From Bacillus inaquosorum KCTC 13429 (GTDB lineage Bacteria; Bacillota; Bacilli; Bacillales; Bacillaceae), in assembly GCF_000332645.1 (NCBI RefSeq), contig NZ_AMXN01000004.1:248001-312000 (forward strand): a DNA stretch of 64,000 nt. Reading direction: 5' to 3'. The notes beneath the pieces are model-generated. The model saw only the letters and a program-made list of their open reading frames with translations. It was not told where the DNA came from and made no database searches. How positions within the stretch are numbered: the stretch's first letter is position 1; the number at the start of each line of letters is the position of its first letter. Made by a program: the position numbers and the translations under genes. This document shows positions 47,026 through 58,562 of the stretch, one piece after another.

Positions 47026-47046
47026 CGTTTTAAGAAATGAGGTTGA

Positions 47047-48045
<999 letters not shown>

Positions 48046-48047
48046 TC

Positions 48048-48080
48048 AAAAAAAACCGCTCTATGCAAAGAGCGGTTTTT
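48048..48080. terminator. Bidirectional terminator trpS / yjbA
   Basis: AAAAACCGCTCT/AGAGCGGTTTTT stem between converging genes. Confidence 0.85.
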
Positions 48081-48081
48081 T

Positions 48082-48834
48082 TCAGTTTACCTTCGATTCG
48101 TTTTCCATTTCCCATAGCTTTTCGAAAAAAGGCTGTCCTTTTATCAGATTTTCGCAAAAAGCCAGATGCTTGTCCGACCAGCCTTCAATTGTTTCGTTAT
48201 ACAGCATGTCCCAAATCTCTTCAAAGCTCATCCGTTTGATTTGTTCATACATATGCGGGTTCCACTCTGTGTACCAGTAGCCGATTTCAGCGCGGTTTTT
48301 CAGCCCTTTTAATTGGTCAAGCGCCATAAACATCAGCTGCTTGATTTGCCGCTCTTTTCTTGTTAGTCCTCTGACGTGCTCTGGCGCTAATGATAAAATG
48401 TGATATTCTTTGGAGGATTCCAGCTTCTTTGGCTCAAATTCATATGTTTCAGGCTCCACATCTTTTACCATTTCATAAACGAGCTGCTCCTGTCTTGGGA
48501 TCAGACGGCTTTTTCTGACAGGGATCGTGTAGCCGATCGTGTCGACAGCCAAAATGCCAATTCCGTCTGTTACGACAAAACAATACTCCAGCTTTGTCCG
48601 CTCGTGGTTTTTCCGAATGTACGATTTCTGATGTACGTCTTCAAGCAAACCTTTCGGAAGCTCAGACAGATCGTTTTCTATGTAATGAAACAGTACCGAC
48701 GGCACCCTTAACAGCGGCACCTGATCCAAAAGCTCAACCGTATCTTCCTTGCGCCATTCGTGAAAGTGGCATACATTGTAGCCATTTTCTTCCCCTTCAA
48801 ACCAATTGACCCACACATCATGAAGAAATAACAT
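48082..48834 (-). CDS. yjbA: UPF0736 family protein YjbA
   Basis: 250 residues, soluble, rich in aromatic residues and Glu ([20 protein letters not shown] at the start; [38 protein letters not shown]). No catalytic motif that I recognise. ATG 48834 has AGGGG upstream; a longer frame to 48870 lacks a site. UPF0736 is restricted to Bacillales; in B. subtilis it has been listed as sporulation-expressed. Function unknown. Confidence 0.83.
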   Translation of the reverse strand: MLFLHDVWVNWFEGEENGYNVCHFHEWRKEDTVELLDQVPLLRVPSVLFHYIENDLSELPKGLLEDVHQKSYIRKNHERTKLEYCFVVTDGIGILAVDTIGYTIPVRKSRLIPRQEQLVYEMVKDVEPETYEFEPKKLESSKEYHILSLAPEHVRGLTRKERQIKQLMFMALDQLKGLKNRAEIGYWYTEWNPHMYEQIKRMSFEEIWDMLYNETIEGWSDKHLAFCENLIKGQPFFEKLWEMENESKVN

Positions 48835-48947
48835 CTCTAACCCCTCACTTTTATAAAAACTGTTGTCCACAGTATAGGCAAGGGACAGAGAAATTATTCC
48901 AAAGAGATTGAGGAAATCTGGAATCTCTGGGTTTATGTAAGAATCAT

Positions 48948-48996
48948 AAAAAGCAGATCTCTTTGTATATTTTCTGACAAAAAGAGATCTGCTTTT
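48948..48996 (-). terminator. Terminator of the app operon
   Basis: AAAAGCAGATCTCTTT / AAAGAGATCTGCTTTT perfect 16-bp stem with a long loop, followed by T on the minus strand. Confidence 0.8.
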
Positions 48997-49039
48997 CTTC
49001 TGTTTTCGTTATATTTTGTAACCAATATTGTTTTCATTT

Positions 49040-49954
49040 TTATTTAATATTTTTCGGGTCCAGTGCATCCCGAAGGCCATCACCGACAAAGTTGAAGCAC
49101 AAAACGGTAATTAAAATAAATAGCCCGGGAAATAATGGGTACCACCATGCTTGAATCATTAATGTAAAGTTTTGAGCATCCTGAAGCATATTTCCCCAGC
49201 TTGCGATTGGCGGCTGGATTCCGAAGCCCAAGTAGCTTAAAGTTGATTCAGCTAAAATGACACTGCCCACTTTTAAAGTAGCGGAGACAATTATTGGCCC
49301 AATACAATTCGGTAAGATATGCGAAAAAATAATTTTGTAATTTTTGGTGCCTATTGTTTTAGCAGCCAATACAAATTCTCTTGACCTAAGAGATAGAAAC
49401 TCACCTCTGACAAGCCTCGCTGTTGTAGTCCAACCCGTCAGAGAAAAAATTAAAATTAACTTATCCATTCCCGGTTGAAAAATTGTCACTAAGGTAATAA
49501 GCAGAAAAATATCCGGAATAGATAAGACTACATCGACAGCCCTCATCAATACAGCATCTACTATTCCTTTAAAGTACCCTGCTAAGGCGCCAACAACGGT
49601 GCCTATAGTAATCGCACCAACTACTGAGACAAAGCCGACCAATAAAGACACACGAGCCCCATATAACACCCTTGTAAATATATCGCGTCCAAACTTATCT
49701 GTCCCCATTAGATTTTTAGGGCTTGGCGGCTTCAATTTATTTAAAAGAGATTGACTCTCAGGCGAGTAAGGCGCAATAAAAGGGGCAAAGACCGCCATTA
49801 AAATGATAACTGTTAAAATGATACCACCTATAACAGCAAGCTTATTTTTGAAAAACTTCTCAAAAAAGATCCTAGTCATTGTTTCTGGTTTTTTTCTAAT
49901 ATTTTCTTTTAGCTTTACCTCATTAGAGGGAGCCGCAGTGTTTGGATTTGCCAT
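49040..49954 (-). CDS. appC: Second oligopeptide permease, membrane subunit AppC
   Basis: 304 residues, OppC/DppC type: helix [43 protein letters not shown] loop [20 protein letters not shown]. Last gene of appDFABC. DNA here is more AT-rich than in opp. Paralogue of OppC. Confidence 0.95.
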   Translation of the reverse strand: MANPNTAAPSNEVKLKENIRKKPETMTRIFFEKFFKNKLAVIGGIILTVIILMAVFAPFIAPYSPESQSLLNKLKPPSPKNLMGTDKFGRDIFTRVLYGARVSLLVGFVSVVGAITIGTVVGALAGYFKGIVDAVLMRAVDVVLSIPDIFLLITLVTIFQPGMDKLILIFSLTGWTTTARLVRGEFLSLRSREFVLAAKTIGTKNYKIIFSHILPNCIGPIIVSATLKVGSVILAESTLSYLGFGIQPPIASWGNMLQDAQNFTLMIQAWWYPLFPGLFILITVLCFNFVGDGLRDALDPKNIK

Positions 49955-49969
49955 ATGTGCCTCCCCCTT

Positions 49970-50920
49970 TTAATATTCAATTCGCGGATCAACTAATGCA
50001 TACAAAATATCCGCAATCAAGTTTCCCAGTACAACCAAAACAGCAGAAATAACAGTCATGGCCATAATAACCGGATAATCTCTAGAGAATGCCGAATCAA
50101 TAAATAATTTCCCTAATCCAGGCCAAGTAAAAATCTGTTCAACCACGACAGCACCTCCAATAAATGAAGGAATCATCAATCCGAAAATTGTAATAACAGG
50201 CAGAAGACCATTTCTCAAGCCATGTTTGAAAATAACTTTATTTTCTTTAAACCCTTTTGCTCGAGCTGTTCTTATATAATCCTGCTTTAATACATCTAGC
50301 ATACTTGATCGTGTATAACGAGTAATACCAGCCATATCAGCAGTTGCTAAAACAAACGCTGGCAAAATTAAATGATGGATCCTGTCAAAAATGCTAAAGT
50401 CAGTGTTTAAAGTGCTGACACCCCCCGTAGGAAACCAACCGAGATTTACGGAAAGAACCATAATAAGAATTAATCCGAACCAGAAATTCGGGATAGCCAG
50501 CCCTAAAAATGATGTAACAGTTATCCCATAGTCAAGTTTAGAATAAGGGCGTTTCGCGGAAAGCACTCCGAAAGGAATTGAAATCAGAAGAGCAACAAGA
50601 GTTGAAAAAACCATAAGCACCAAGGTATTCGGTAAACGTGAAAGGATTAGATCGGAAACTGGTGTCCCCTTTTTAACAATAGATGTCCCGAAGTCACCCT
50701 GGAGCATATTTCCAAGCCATTTTAAGTATTGAACAGGCTCTGGGTCATTGAGTCCATACTTTTCAATAAATTTCGCTCTGTCAGCTTGGCTGATTGTCGG
50801 GTCCATCATTAATGACATCGGGTCACCTGGCGCCGCTTTCATAATCGCAAATGATAATATTGTAATGCCCAAAAGGATTGGCAAAGACATTAATGTTCGA
50901 CGAACAATATATGTAACCAT
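49970..50920 (-). CDS. appB: Second oligopeptide permease, membrane subunit AppB
   Basis: 316 residues, OppB/DppB type: MVTYIVRRTLMSLPILLGIT, KYGLNDPEPVQYLKWLGNML, EAA loop RTARAKGFKENKVIFKHGLR. AGGGGACAAG before the ATG. It forms the channel with AppC, 15 bp downstream. Confidence 0.95.
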   Translation of the reverse strand: MVTYIVRRTLMSLPILLGITILSFAIMKAAPGDPMSLMMDPTISQADRAKFIEKYGLNDPEPVQYLKWLGNMLQGDFGTSIVKKGTPVSDLILSRLPNTLVLMVFSTLVALLISIPFGVLSAKRPYSKLDYGITVTSFLGLAIPNFWFGLILIMVLSVNLGWFPTGGVSTLNTDFSIFDRIHHLILPAFVLATADMAGITRYTRSSMLDVLKQDYIRTARAKGFKENKVIFKHGLRNGLLPVITIFGLMIPSFIGGAVVVEQIFTWPGLGKLFIDSAFSRDYPVIMAMTVISAVLVVLGNLIADILYALVDPRIEY

Positions 50921-50993
50921 CTTCTTGTCCCCTTTTCTAAAATAGGATAAAGAGGAAAGGATGCTGGATCCTCACCTCTCTAGGGATTCAAAA

Positions 50994-52622
50994 TTATTGT
51001 TCAAGCCACCATTTTTCAATATGATATAAGTCATTCTTTGGATGGAACACATAGCCGTGCATGTTTGCTGGGATTGCCCTATGATAATTGTAATAAAATA
51101 AGAATGAATAAGGCTGATCCTCTGCAATCAATTTATAGATTTCTTCGTATTTTTTCTGATATTCTTTTCTGTCTGTAATAGATTTAGCTTCTTCCAAAAG
51201 TTTATCGACTTTAGGGTTCTTATACCATATGTTATTTAATCCGTTCTTTGATTGACTGGAGTGGAAAATTGAAAATTGATCCGGAAATGTAGCCAAGCTC
51301 CAGCCAAGCAGCAAAGCATCATAGTCCCATTTCGGTGCACTTGTTTGTTCAATAAGTGCACTAAATTCTACAATTTGCGGTTTTGCTTCAATTCCCACTT
51401 CTTTTAGTTGCTGCTGAACAACAACCGCTAAATCTTCCCGAATTTTATTGCCTTGATTTGTCTTAATGGTAAACGAAAACTTCTTTCCATCCTTATCAAG
51501 GTAACCGTCTCCGTCTGTATCTTTCCATCCCGCTTCTTTCAAAAGCTTCTTAGCTTTTTTAGGATTGTAATCAAATGTAGGTACATCACTTTTCGGGTAA
51601 TTCCAAGATAGCGGACTTTCAGGAACGTTTGCGACTTCACCATCACCGTTTAACACTTGATCCACCATTGCTTTTCGATCAAGTGCATGCGTAAGAGCTT
51701 GGCGGACTTTTTTGTCTTTAAATAATTCATTTTTTTCATTCCAGCCAATATAGCTGTAATTCAAACCAAGATCCGATTTAACTTGCACATTATCAAATGT
51801 CTTGACTGTTTCGAAATCAGTACCCGGAACAACAAAGAAATCAATATCTCCAGCCTTTAACTGGGCAACAGCTGCATTTGAATCCGGGATTGTTTTTACT
51901 GTAACTGTATCTAAATATGGTCTTCCGCCGTAATAATCTTCATTAGCTTCAAGTTTTACATAATCTCCTTTTTTCCATTCAGCAAACTTGAATGGACCCG
52001 AACCAATCGGATTCTTTCTATTAAATTCATTTTCGCCTAGATCTGAAACTGGTACTTTCCCTAAAATGTGTTTAGGCAGAATACCGTAACTATCTAAAAC
52101 AACATTGTAAAAATACGCATCCTTTTTCTTTAATTTAAATTCAACTTCATAATCACCTTTTTTCGTCACTGACTTAAGTGACTCAAAACCAGAGCCGCGT
52201 TCACCATTATAATCCTTGTTTATGGGGATGCTGTATGTGAAAACAACATCATCCGCTGTAAGTTCCTTCCCATCATGGAATTTTACACCTTTTCTAATCT
52301 TGACATTATAAGTCAGACCATCCTTGGATTCTGTCACTTTCTCGGCTAGCGCAGGCTTCACATTTAGTTTTTCATCTGTTTCTAATAATGTACTATAGAT
52401 CATCCCTTCAATATCTGAACTGGCGACATCTGTAGAATAGAGTGGATTAAACAAAGTTGGCTCCCCAGTTGAACCAACAACCAAATCCCCGCCTTGCTGC
52501 GGTTTGCCTGCTGATTTTTTCTCGCTGCTGCTGCTCGATTTTGATCCCGAGCAGGCCGATAAGAAGATGGCCAGAACCATCAATACACTTAGCATCATCA
52601 GTGCGGTTTTCCGTCTTTTCAT
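50994..52622 (-). CDS. appA: Oligopeptide-binding lipoprotein AppA, intact
   Basis: 542-residue family 5 solute-binding protein with lipobox LAIFLSACSGSKSS (Cys24). The core shows GEPTLFNPLYSTDVASSD, IRKGVKFHDGKELTADDVVF and the C-terminal NDLYHIEKWWLEQ. The frame is open from ATG to stop. In laboratory strain 168 appA carries a frameshift that inactivates the App system (established), so this strain should have a working second peptide importer. AGAGGGGG before the ATG. Confidence 0.95.
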   Translation of the reverse strand: MKRRKTALMMLSVLMVLAIFLSACSGSKSSSSSEKKSAGKPQQGGDLVVGSTGEPTLFNPLYSTDVASSDIEGMIYSTLLETDEKLNVKPALAEKVTESKDGLTYNVKIRKGVKFHDGKELTADDVVFTYSIPINKDYNGERGSGFESLKSVTKKGDYEVEFKLKKKDAYFYNVVLDSYGILPKHILGKVPVSDLGENEFNRKNPIGSGPFKFAEWKKGDYVKLEANEDYYGGRPYLDTVTVKTIPDSNAAVAQLKAGDIDFFVVPGTDFETVKTFDNVQVKSDLGLNYSYIGWNEKNELFKDKKVRQALTHALDRKAMVDQVLNGDGEVANVPESPLSWNYPKSDVPTFDYNPKKAKKLLKEAGWKDTDGDGYLDKDGKKFSFTIKTNQGNKIREDLAVVVQQQLKEVGIEAKPQIVEFSALIEQTSAPKWDYDALLLGWSLATFPDQFSIFHSSQSKNGLNNIWYKNPKVDKLLEEAKSITDRKEYQKKYEEIYKLIAEDQPYSFLFYYNYHRAIPANMHGYVFHPKNDLYHIEKWWLEQ

Positions 52623-52710
52623 TCGATATTCCCCCTCTTGAAATGTTCGTTCTTCTCAGCTGTTGTTTATGTAGTGCGCATACCCCCTCTCAAAGCTGTG
52701 CGGGCAATAA

Positions 52711-53700
52711 TTAGCTATAAAGGTGACAAGCCACAAAATGGCTGGGAGCAGCTTCTTTGAATTCTGGTATTTGTTCCTTGCATATCGGCTTTGCGGCAGG
52801 ACATCTTGTGTGGAAAACGCAGCCTTTTGGCGGATTGGCCGGACTTGGCAGTTCTCCCTTCAGGACGATGCGTTCCCGTTTGACAGATCCTTTTCTTCTT
52901 GTAACCGGGACGGACGATAGAAGTGCTTGGGTGTATGGATGAAGCGGATTGTCGTAAAGCTCATGCTTGCCGGTCAGTTCCATCATTTTGCCAAGATACA
53001 TGACTCCGACTCTGTCGCTGATATGGCGGACGACACTTAGATCATGAGAGATAAATAGATACGTCAGATTAAATTCTTCCTGCAATTCTTCCATTAAGTT
53101 AATCACTTGAGCCTGAATGGATACATCAAGTGCGGAAACCGGTTCGTCTGCAATGATCAGCTCTGGATTCAAAGTGAGCGCTCTGGCGATGCCGATCCGC
53201 TGACGCTGTCCGCCGGAAAATTCATGGGGATAACGGCTGGCAAACGATGGGTGAAGACCTACTCTCGTAAGCAGTTCTTCGACTTTCTCGTTTCGTTCAC
53301 GCATCGTATACATGTGGTGCGTATTAAACGGCTCCTTTATGATAGAACGCAGCGTTTTTCTTGGATTCAAAGAGGCAAATGGATCTTGGAAAACCATTTG
53401 AATATTTTTGCGGACACTTTTCCGCAGCTTCTCCTCTGACAGGTTGGAAATATCCTGCCCTTTAAAAAGGATTTGGCCTTCAGTTGGTTTATACAGCCTG
53501 ATCATCGTCCTGCCGGCAGTCGATTTTCCGCAGCCGGACTCTCCAACGATTCCGAGTGTTTCTCCTTTTTTTAACGAAAATGAAACACCGTCCACCGCTT
53601 TTACATCGCCGACTTTTCTTTGAAAAAGGCCTGAGCGGATCGGGAAGTATTTTTTTACGTCACGAAGCTCTAAGATTGTTTCTTGATTAGCTGCTGTCAT
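52711..53700 (-). CDS. appF: Second oligopeptide transporter ATPase AppF
   Basis: 329-residue ABC ATPase: Walker [10 protein letters not shown] (about 53-61), [15 protein letters not shown], signature [15 protein letters not shown], Walker [13 protein letters not shown], and a C-terminal cysteine motif [17 protein letters not shown], which may hold an iron-sulfur or zinc site as in other Opp/Dpp ATPases. The start overlaps appD by 4 bp. Confidence 0.95.
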   Translation of the reverse strand: MTAANQETILELRDVKKYFPIRSGLFQRKVGDVKAVDGVSFSLKKGETLGIVGESGCGKSTAGRTMIRLYKPTEGQILFKGQDISNLSEEKLRKSVRKNIQMVFQDPFASLNPRKTLRSIIKEPFNTHHMYTMRERNEKVEELLTRVGLHPSFASRYPHEFSGGQRQRIGIARALTLNPELIIADEPVSALDVSIQAQVINLMEELQEEFNLTYLFISHDLSVVRHISDRVGVMYLGKMMELTGKHELYDNPLHPYTQALLSSVPVTRRKGSVKRERIVLKGELPSPANPPKGCVFHTRCPAAKPICKEQIPEFKEAAPSHFVACHLYS

Positions 53701-54683
53701 GATTGTTCGGCACCCTCTTCCTCATATAAAAAGCATCTCACTGTTCTTCCGCTTTTGTGCGTTAAAAGCGAAGGCTGATGTGTCCAGCATTTATCCATGG
53801 CTTTCGGACACCTTGGAGCAAAACGGCACCCCGGCGGCAGATTATCTGGTGTCGGCACGCTGCCTTTAATCGCATTTAATTTATCAATCTCTCCATCTAT
53901 GACAGGAATCGATGTAAGCAGGCCTTCTGTATAAGGATGAAGCGGCTCTAAAAATAAATCGTCAACAGTAGCGTTTTCTACGACTTGTCCGCAGTACATG
54001 ACAATCACTCTGTCGGCTGCTTCCGATACAACACCTAAGTCGTGTGTGATAAGAAGAATTGAAGTATTGAACTTCTGACAGAGATCTTTCATCAGCTCCA
54101 GAACTTGGGCTTGTATTGTCACATCAAGCGCTGTCGTCGGTTCATCGGCAATGAGCAGTTTAGGGTTACAGCTGAGTGCGATGGCAATCATCACCCTCTG
54201 TCTCATTCCGCCCGACAGCCGGTGCGGGTACTCCTTCATAATTTGCTCGGCCCGGGAGAAACCGACCATCTGTAAGAGTTCAACAGCTCTCTGACGGGCT
54301 TCTTTTTTCTTCATGTTTTTATGGTAAATCAGCACTTCGGTAATTTGTTCTCCGATTGTTAGCACCGGATTAAGGGAGGTCATTGGTTCCTGAAAGATCA
54401 TGGATACTTCGTTTCCGCGGATTTTGCAATAGTCGTTTTCAGTGAATGAGGTGAGGTCTTTGTCTTCGAGTTTAATAGAGCCGTCCATGATTTTTCCGCC
54501 TGAGCTTTGGACGAGGCCCATAATTGATAAAGAAGTAATGCTTTTTCCGGAGCCCGATTCACCTACAAGCGCGACGGTTTCGCCTTTGCTGATGTGAAAA
54601 TCGACTCCGTCAACCGCAGGGATCGGCTCCTTTTTTCTGAAAAAATAAGTCTTTAAATTATTCACTTCTAAAAGTGTGCTCAT
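53697..54683 (-). CDS. appD: Second oligopeptide transporter ATPase AppD
   Basis: 328-residue ABC ATPase: Walker A GESGSGKS (41-48), [15 protein letters not shown], signature [15 protein letters not shown], Walker [13 protein letters not shown], and C-terminal [22 protein letters not shown] 54683 is taken, with GGGGAAGGGGAG upstream; a longer frame to 54722 has no ribosome site. First gene of appDFABC. Confidence 0.94.
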   Translation of the reverse strand: MSTLLEVNNLKTYFFRKKEPIPAVDGVDFHISKGETVALVGESGSGKSITSLSIMGLVQSSGGKIMDGSIKLEDKDLTSFTENDYCKIRGNEVSMIFQEPMTSLNPVLTIGEQITEVLIYHKNMKKKEARQRAVELLQMVGFSRAEQIMKEYPHRLSGGMRQRVMIAIALSCNPKLLIADEPTTALDVTIQAQVLELMKDLCQKFNTSILLITHDLGVVSEAADRVIVMYCGQVVENATVDDLFLEPLHPYTEGLLTSIPVIDGEIDKLNAIKGSVPTPDNLPPGCRFAPRCPKAMDKCWTHQPSLLTHKSGRTVRCFLYEEEGAEQS

Positions 54684-54871
54684 GCTAGCTCCCCTTCCCC
54701 CTCTTGTTTCGAACGTTTTCAAGAGAAAGCAATCCCTTTATTCAGAAATAATAAATAATATTGAATTATCGAAAAATTTTATAGTTGTATATTATTACAA
54801 TCATTTTGCAAAATCAAGAATTTTTTAGGATAAATGTAATATTATTAATGGAATTCCATTATTTTATTCTT

Positions 54872-55657
54872 TTAAAGCGTTGCATCCAGAAAGGTTTCAG
54901 CAGGAATGGACAGCCCGTCTGCCGTGTTTGCCTTGTTGGCTGTTAAATATTTTTTTACAATATTGAATCCGACTGCGTATCCAAGCATTTTCGGCTGATA
55001 TCCTTTGCCGAACAACAGCTGGGAGAATAGTCGATTGTCCCGTTTGATATCCTGATGGGGGGCAATCTTTTTTTCGTATAAAGCTTGCAGCTGCTCAGGG
55101 GTATACCAAGACGTCCATTCAGCCATTTGACTTCGGCCGAACCTCTCATATACAGCATATTCTGCAAGCCCTTCCATGATGATTGTATCAAGTAATGTGA
55201 CATCCTTTTCCTCTTTTGTCAGATGATCTAACCGGCAAACGTGATGATATTCATGTGTCATCAGGGCAGATACCGATGCAAAATCCAAATCTGACGAGAG
55301 AAAGAGGAACATTTTGTCTTGAAAGGCGAGTCCTGATTTTGATCCGAATTCTAAACGAATTCTCCTGTTTCGTTCATCAACCGGCAGCGTGACAATTGGT
55401 ACATCAGGACCTTGCCATTTGTTTTTCAGGTACTGTTCTTCCTTTTGAATATGCTCGTAAAAACCTTTTTCTTTCAGATTGGAAGCAGTATGAATTCCTT
55501 CTTTTATGTTTTTAAACATCCCATGATGCTGAAGGTGGCCCAGAATGCCTTTCCAGTTCTTTTTCTCCACACCTGAAAAAAGCGGTACAATGTAATGCGC
55601 CAAATCATCTATTGAAGCAGCCTTCCCGAGCCAGCTATATGTTTGTTCCACACTCAT
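54872..55657 (-). CDS. yjaZ: DUF2268-type putative Zn protease YjaZ
   Basis: 261 residues. SALMTHEYHHVCRLDHLTKE holds H-E-Y-H-H, a zinc-protease-like site, followed by MEGLAEYAVYERFGRS with a third ligand glutamate. This is the YjaZ/DUF2268 family of predicted metallopeptidases. No signal peptide. GGAGGCG before the ATG. Function and substrate unknown. The gap 54723-54871 before it is AT-rich and carries the app promoter region. Confidence 0.82.
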   Translation of the reverse strand: MSVEQTYSWLGKAASIDDLAHYIVPLFSGVEKKNWKGILGHLQHHGMFKNIKEGIHTASNLKEKGFYEHIQKEEQYLKNKWQGPDVPIVTLPVDERNRRIRLEFGSKSGLAFQDKMFLFLSSDLDFASVSALMTHEYHHVCRLDHLTKEEKDVTLLDTIIMEGLAEYAVYERFGRSQMAEWTSWYTPEQLQALYEKKIAPHQDIKRDNRLFSQLLFGKGYQPKMLGYAVGFNIVKKYLTANKANTADGLSIPAETFLDATL

Positions 55658-55688
55658 GTGATCGCCTCCTCTTTTTTATCCTATGCGC

Positions 55689-55725
55689 ACAAAAAAAACC
55701 GGCTACCCTTTAAGGGCAGCCGGTT
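55689..55725 (-). terminator. Terminator of fabF
   Basis: AAACCGGCTGCCC/GGGTAGCCGGTTT stem (one mismatch) and T8 on the minus strand. Confidence 0.85.
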
Positions 55726-55733
55726 TGGCGTGA

Positions 55734-56975
55734 TTATGATTGATATTTCTTAAAGATTAATGTTGCATTGTGTCCGCCGAATCCCAATGAGTTGCTGAGA
55801 ACATAATTGAGATCCTGTCTGCGGGCTTCATCAGGCACATAATCTAGATCGCATTCTTCGTCTGGTGTTTGAATATTGATTGTCGGTGGGATCACACCTT
55901 CTTTAATGGCAAGGACAGAGAAAATCGCTTCAATACCGCCAGCTGCTCCTAAGAGGTGGCCTGTCATCGATTTTGTAGAGCTTACCGCAAGTTTATGCGC
56001 ATGCTCGCCGAAGACGGTTTTAATCGCCATTGTTTCGTATTTGTCATTGTAATACGTGCTTGTCCCGTGAGCATTGATATAATCAATTTCTTCAGGGGTA
56101 ATGCCCGCATCTCTAATGGCTTCTTGCATCGCTCTCGCTCCGCCTTCACCGTCTTGTGCCGGTGCTGTGATATGATAAGCGTCTCCCGTTGAGCCGTAGC
56201 CGACAATTTCTCCGTAAATCTTAGCGCCGCGGGCTAGGGCATGCTCAAGTTCTTCAAGAACGATAATCCCTGCACCTTCACCCATGACAAAGCCATCACG
56301 GTTTTTATCAAACGGACGGCTTGCTGTTTTCGGATCTGGATTAGTAGACAACGCTTTGTTGGCGCTAAAGCCCGCGAATGACATTCTTGTCAGCGGCGCT
56401 TCTGTTCCGCCTGTGACCATAACGTCTGCATCGCCGCGCTGAATGACTTTGAACGCGTCACCGATTGAATTCGTTCCTGTAGCACATGCTGTAACGGTAC
56501 AAGAGTTAACCCCTTTTGCTCCTAATGCAATAGAAATCTGGCCTGTCGCCATATCAGGAATCATCATTGGCACGAAAAACGGGCTTACACGTCTTGGGCC
56601 TTTTGTTAAGAAAATTTCAAATTGAGACTCTAGTGTTTCAAGTCCACCGATTCCGGAGCCTACCCAAACACCGACTCTCGGTGCGATCTCATCGGTAATG
56701 TTGAGATCTGCGTCTTCAACTGCCATTTTCGCAGCTACAACCGCATATTGAGTAAAGCGGTCCATTTTTCTAGCTTCTTTTTTATCCATATAATCTTCAA
56801 CATTGAAGTCTTTTAACTCAGCGGCTACTTTTGCCGGATATTCTTCAGCATCAACACGAGTGATCGGACCGATTCCGGACACACCGTTGATTGCGTTATT
56901 CCAACTTGTATCGACGTCGTTGCCAAGCGGAGATAATGCTCCAAGTCCTGTAACAACTACTCTCTTTTTACTCAT
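55734..56975 (-). CDS. fabF: Beta-ketoacyl-ACP synthase II, FabF
   Basis: 413-residue condensing enzyme that extends acyl-ACP by two carbons with malonyl-ACP. Cys-His-His triad: [16 protein letters not shown] (Cys at about 163), [15 protein letters not shown] (about 304) and [20 protein letters not shown] (about 340). The only FabB/FabF of B. subtilis and a cerulenin target. It follows fabH with 22 bp between them. Confidence 0.96.
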   Translation of the reverse strand: MSKKRVVVTGLGALSPLGNDVDTSWNNAINGVSGIGPITRVDAEEYPAKVAAELKDFNVEDYMDKKEARKMDRFTQYAVVAAKMAVEDADLNITDEIAPRVGVWVGSGIGGLETLESQFEIFLTKGPRRVSPFFVPMMIPDMATGQISIALGAKGVNSCTVTACATGTNSIGDAFKVIQRGDADVMVTGGTEAPLTRMSFAGFSANKALSTNPDPKTASRPFDKNRDGFVMGEGAGIIVLEELEHALARGAKIYGEIVGYGSTGDAYHITAPAQDGEGGARAMQEAIRDAGITPEEIDYINAHGTSTYYNDKYETMAIKTVFGEHAHKLAVSSTKSMTGHLLGAAGGIEAIFSVLAIKEGVIPPTINIQTPDEECDLDYVPDEARRQDLNYVLSNSLGFGGHNATLIFKKYQS

Positions 56976-56997
56976 CTTGTGTGCACCTCACCTTTTT

Positions 56998-57936
56998 TTA
57001 TCGGCCCCAGCGGATTGCAATGGCGCCCCATGTTAATCCTCCGCCGAACCCTACCATGACGATCACATCGCCATCTTTGATTTTACCGGCTTCCAATTCT
57101 TCTACAAGAGAGATCGGAATGGATGCGGCAGAAGTATTTCCATATTTATGAACGGTTTTAGACATCTTTTCGACAGGAAGCTCTAAACGCTCGCGAGCGG
57201 CTTCCATAATGCGGATGTTCGCCTGATGCGGAATCAAAAAGTCGACGTCCTCTTTTGAGAGTCCGGCTTTTTCAATGACATTTACGCATGATTCACCCAT
57301 TTGGCGGACTGCAAATTTGAAAACTTCTCGTCCATTCATGATTGTATGTCCTTTTTCATTCAGATACAAGTGCTGACCGCCTGTGCCGTCTGCTCCTAGT
57401 TCAAATGAAAGGATTCCTCTGTCATCACTGACTGGCCCGACTACCGCAGCGCCCGCTCCGTCTCCAAACAGAACGGCTGTGTTGCGGTCTTCCCAGTCTG
57501 TAATGCTTGAGAGCTTTTCTACACCGACAACAAGAACATGCTTGTAGGTTCCGGATTCAATAAATTGCTTACCGGTTACAACCCCGTACATGAAGCCTGC
57601 ACAAGCCGCGCTGATATCCATAGCACACGCTTTCTTCGCGCCGAGCTGTTCTTGAATCATACAAGAGACCGTAGGAAAAGCCTGATCAGGTGTAACAGTT
57701 GCAACCAGGATCATATCCAGGTCCTCGGCTGCCACTTCAGCTTGTTCCAGCGCCTTTTTCGCTGCTGCAACAGCCATATGTGATGAATACACATCATCTG
57801 CGGCAATTCTTCTTTCTTCTATTCCTGTTCTTGTACGAATCCACTCGTCAGAAGTTTCAACCATTTTTTCAAGATCTTGATTTGTTAAAACCTTCTCAGG
57901 AATGTAACGTCCAACACCAAGTATTCCAGCTTTCAT
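56998..57936 (-). CDS. fabHA: Beta-ketoacyl-ACP synthase III, FabH (FabHA)
   Basis: 312-residue initiation enzyme of fatty-acid synthesis that joins acetyl- or branched acyl-CoA to malonyl-ACP. Catalytic Cys in [12 protein letters not shown] (about 112), His in [12 protein letters not shown] and Asn in [14 protein letters not shown]. In Bacillus it selects the branched primers of iso/anteiso fatty acids. First gene of fabHA-fabF, directly under the FapR operator. Confidence 0.96.
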   Translation of the reverse strand: MKAGILGVGRYIPEKVLTNQDLEKMVETSDEWIRTRTGIEERRIAADDVYSSHMAVAAAKKALEQAEVAAEDLDMILVATVTPDQAFPTVSCMIQEQLGAKKACAMDISAACAGFMYGVVTGKQFIESGTYKHVLVVGVEKLSSITDWEDRNTAVLFGDGAGAAVVGPVSDDRGILSFELGADGTGGQHLYLNEKGHTIMNGREVFKFAVRQMGESCVNVIEKAGLSKEDVDFLIPHQANIRIMEAARERLELPVEKMSKTVHKYGNTSAASIPISLVEELEAGKIKDGDVIVMVGFGGGLTWGAIAIRWGR

Positions 57937-57992
57937 AAGGGAAGACTCCTTTATATCGTAAATTTAGAAGATCAATCGGTTGTGATCAATTA

Positions 57993-58037
57993 TTAGTATC
58001 AGGTACTAATTCTATCCTATTTTTTTTCACATGGCAA
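57993..58037 (-). promoter_or_regulatory. FapR operator and SigA promoter of fabHA-fabF
   Basis: TTAGTATCAGGTACTAAT (57993-58010) is a near-perfect FapR site. It touches the -10 TAGAAT (58009-58014); the -35 TTGCCA is at 58032-58037 with a 17-bp spacer. Repressor would therefore block the start site. Confidence 0.88.
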
Positions 58038-58105
58038 TATATTCGTCTAAACTATCAGTTCATCTTACTCATAGAGTATGGTATATGGAAAGGAGGCGTA
58101 TGCAG

Positions 58106-58327
58106 TTGGATGTGTTTTCAAAGATGATGTTCGGCGATTCCGCAAAACAAACAGCAGAGAAGGAAGAACAGCAAGAGGAGGTTTCCCAGACAAACGAAGA
58201 AGAAACGATTAATTACATGCATATTATGGACCAAATCGGTTCAATTATGAACTCTCTTGATCAAATCAAGCCCGCTTTAAAGGAGCTTGCACCGATGATT
58301 TCCGCTATTAAAAAGAAAATCATGTGA
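58106..58327 (+). CDS. yjzB: Small acidic protein YjzB
   Basis: 73 residues (MDVFSKMMFGDSAKQTAEKE at the start, then an acidic stretch, and a Met/Ile-rich helix INYMHIMDQIGSIMNSLDQI). Soluble, probably one coiled coil. The site AGGAGG (58091-58096) is 9 nt from TTG 58106 and only 3 nt from an in-frame ATG 58100, so TTG is preferred. Divergent from fabHA and converging on comZ. Function unknown. Confidence 0.7.
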   Translation: MDVFSKMMFGDSAKQTAEKEEQQEEVSQTNEEETINYMHIMDQIGSIMNSLDQIKPALKELAPMISAIKKKIM

Positions 58328-58356
58328 AAAGCCACTTTCAAAAAAGTGGCTTTTTC
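58326..58356. terminator. Bidirectional terminator yjzB / comZ
   Basis: AAAAGCCACTTT/AAAGTGGCTTTT perfect stem. Confidence 0.85.
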
Positions 58357-58548
58357 TTATTCGGTTTCAGATTTCGCGTCAGACTTGCCAAGCTCATAAG
58401 CTTCCGCCATTACCGTTGTAAATAGATTCATAAACGGCTGGATGGCCTCCATTGACAGCTCAATGCCTGATTTTTCAAGCTGTTCTTTCGCTTCAGGCAG
58501 ATATTTCATGGCAATTTGCAAGAACTCCAGTGATTTTTCGTGCTGCAT
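58357..58548 (-). CDS. comZ: Competence regulator ComZ
   Basis: 63 residues, leucine-zipper-like helix (KSLEFLQIAMKYLPEAKEQL, EAIQPFMNLFTTVMAEAYEL). ComZ lowers transcription of the comG operon for the DNA-uptake pilus. It is in one operon with med, 14 bp downstream of it. Confidence 0.92.
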   Translation of the reverse strand: MQHEKSLEFLQIAMKYLPEAKEQLEKSGIELSMEAIQPFMNLFTTVMAEAYELGKSDAKSETE

Positions 58549-58562
58549 GTGAAGTCACTCCA

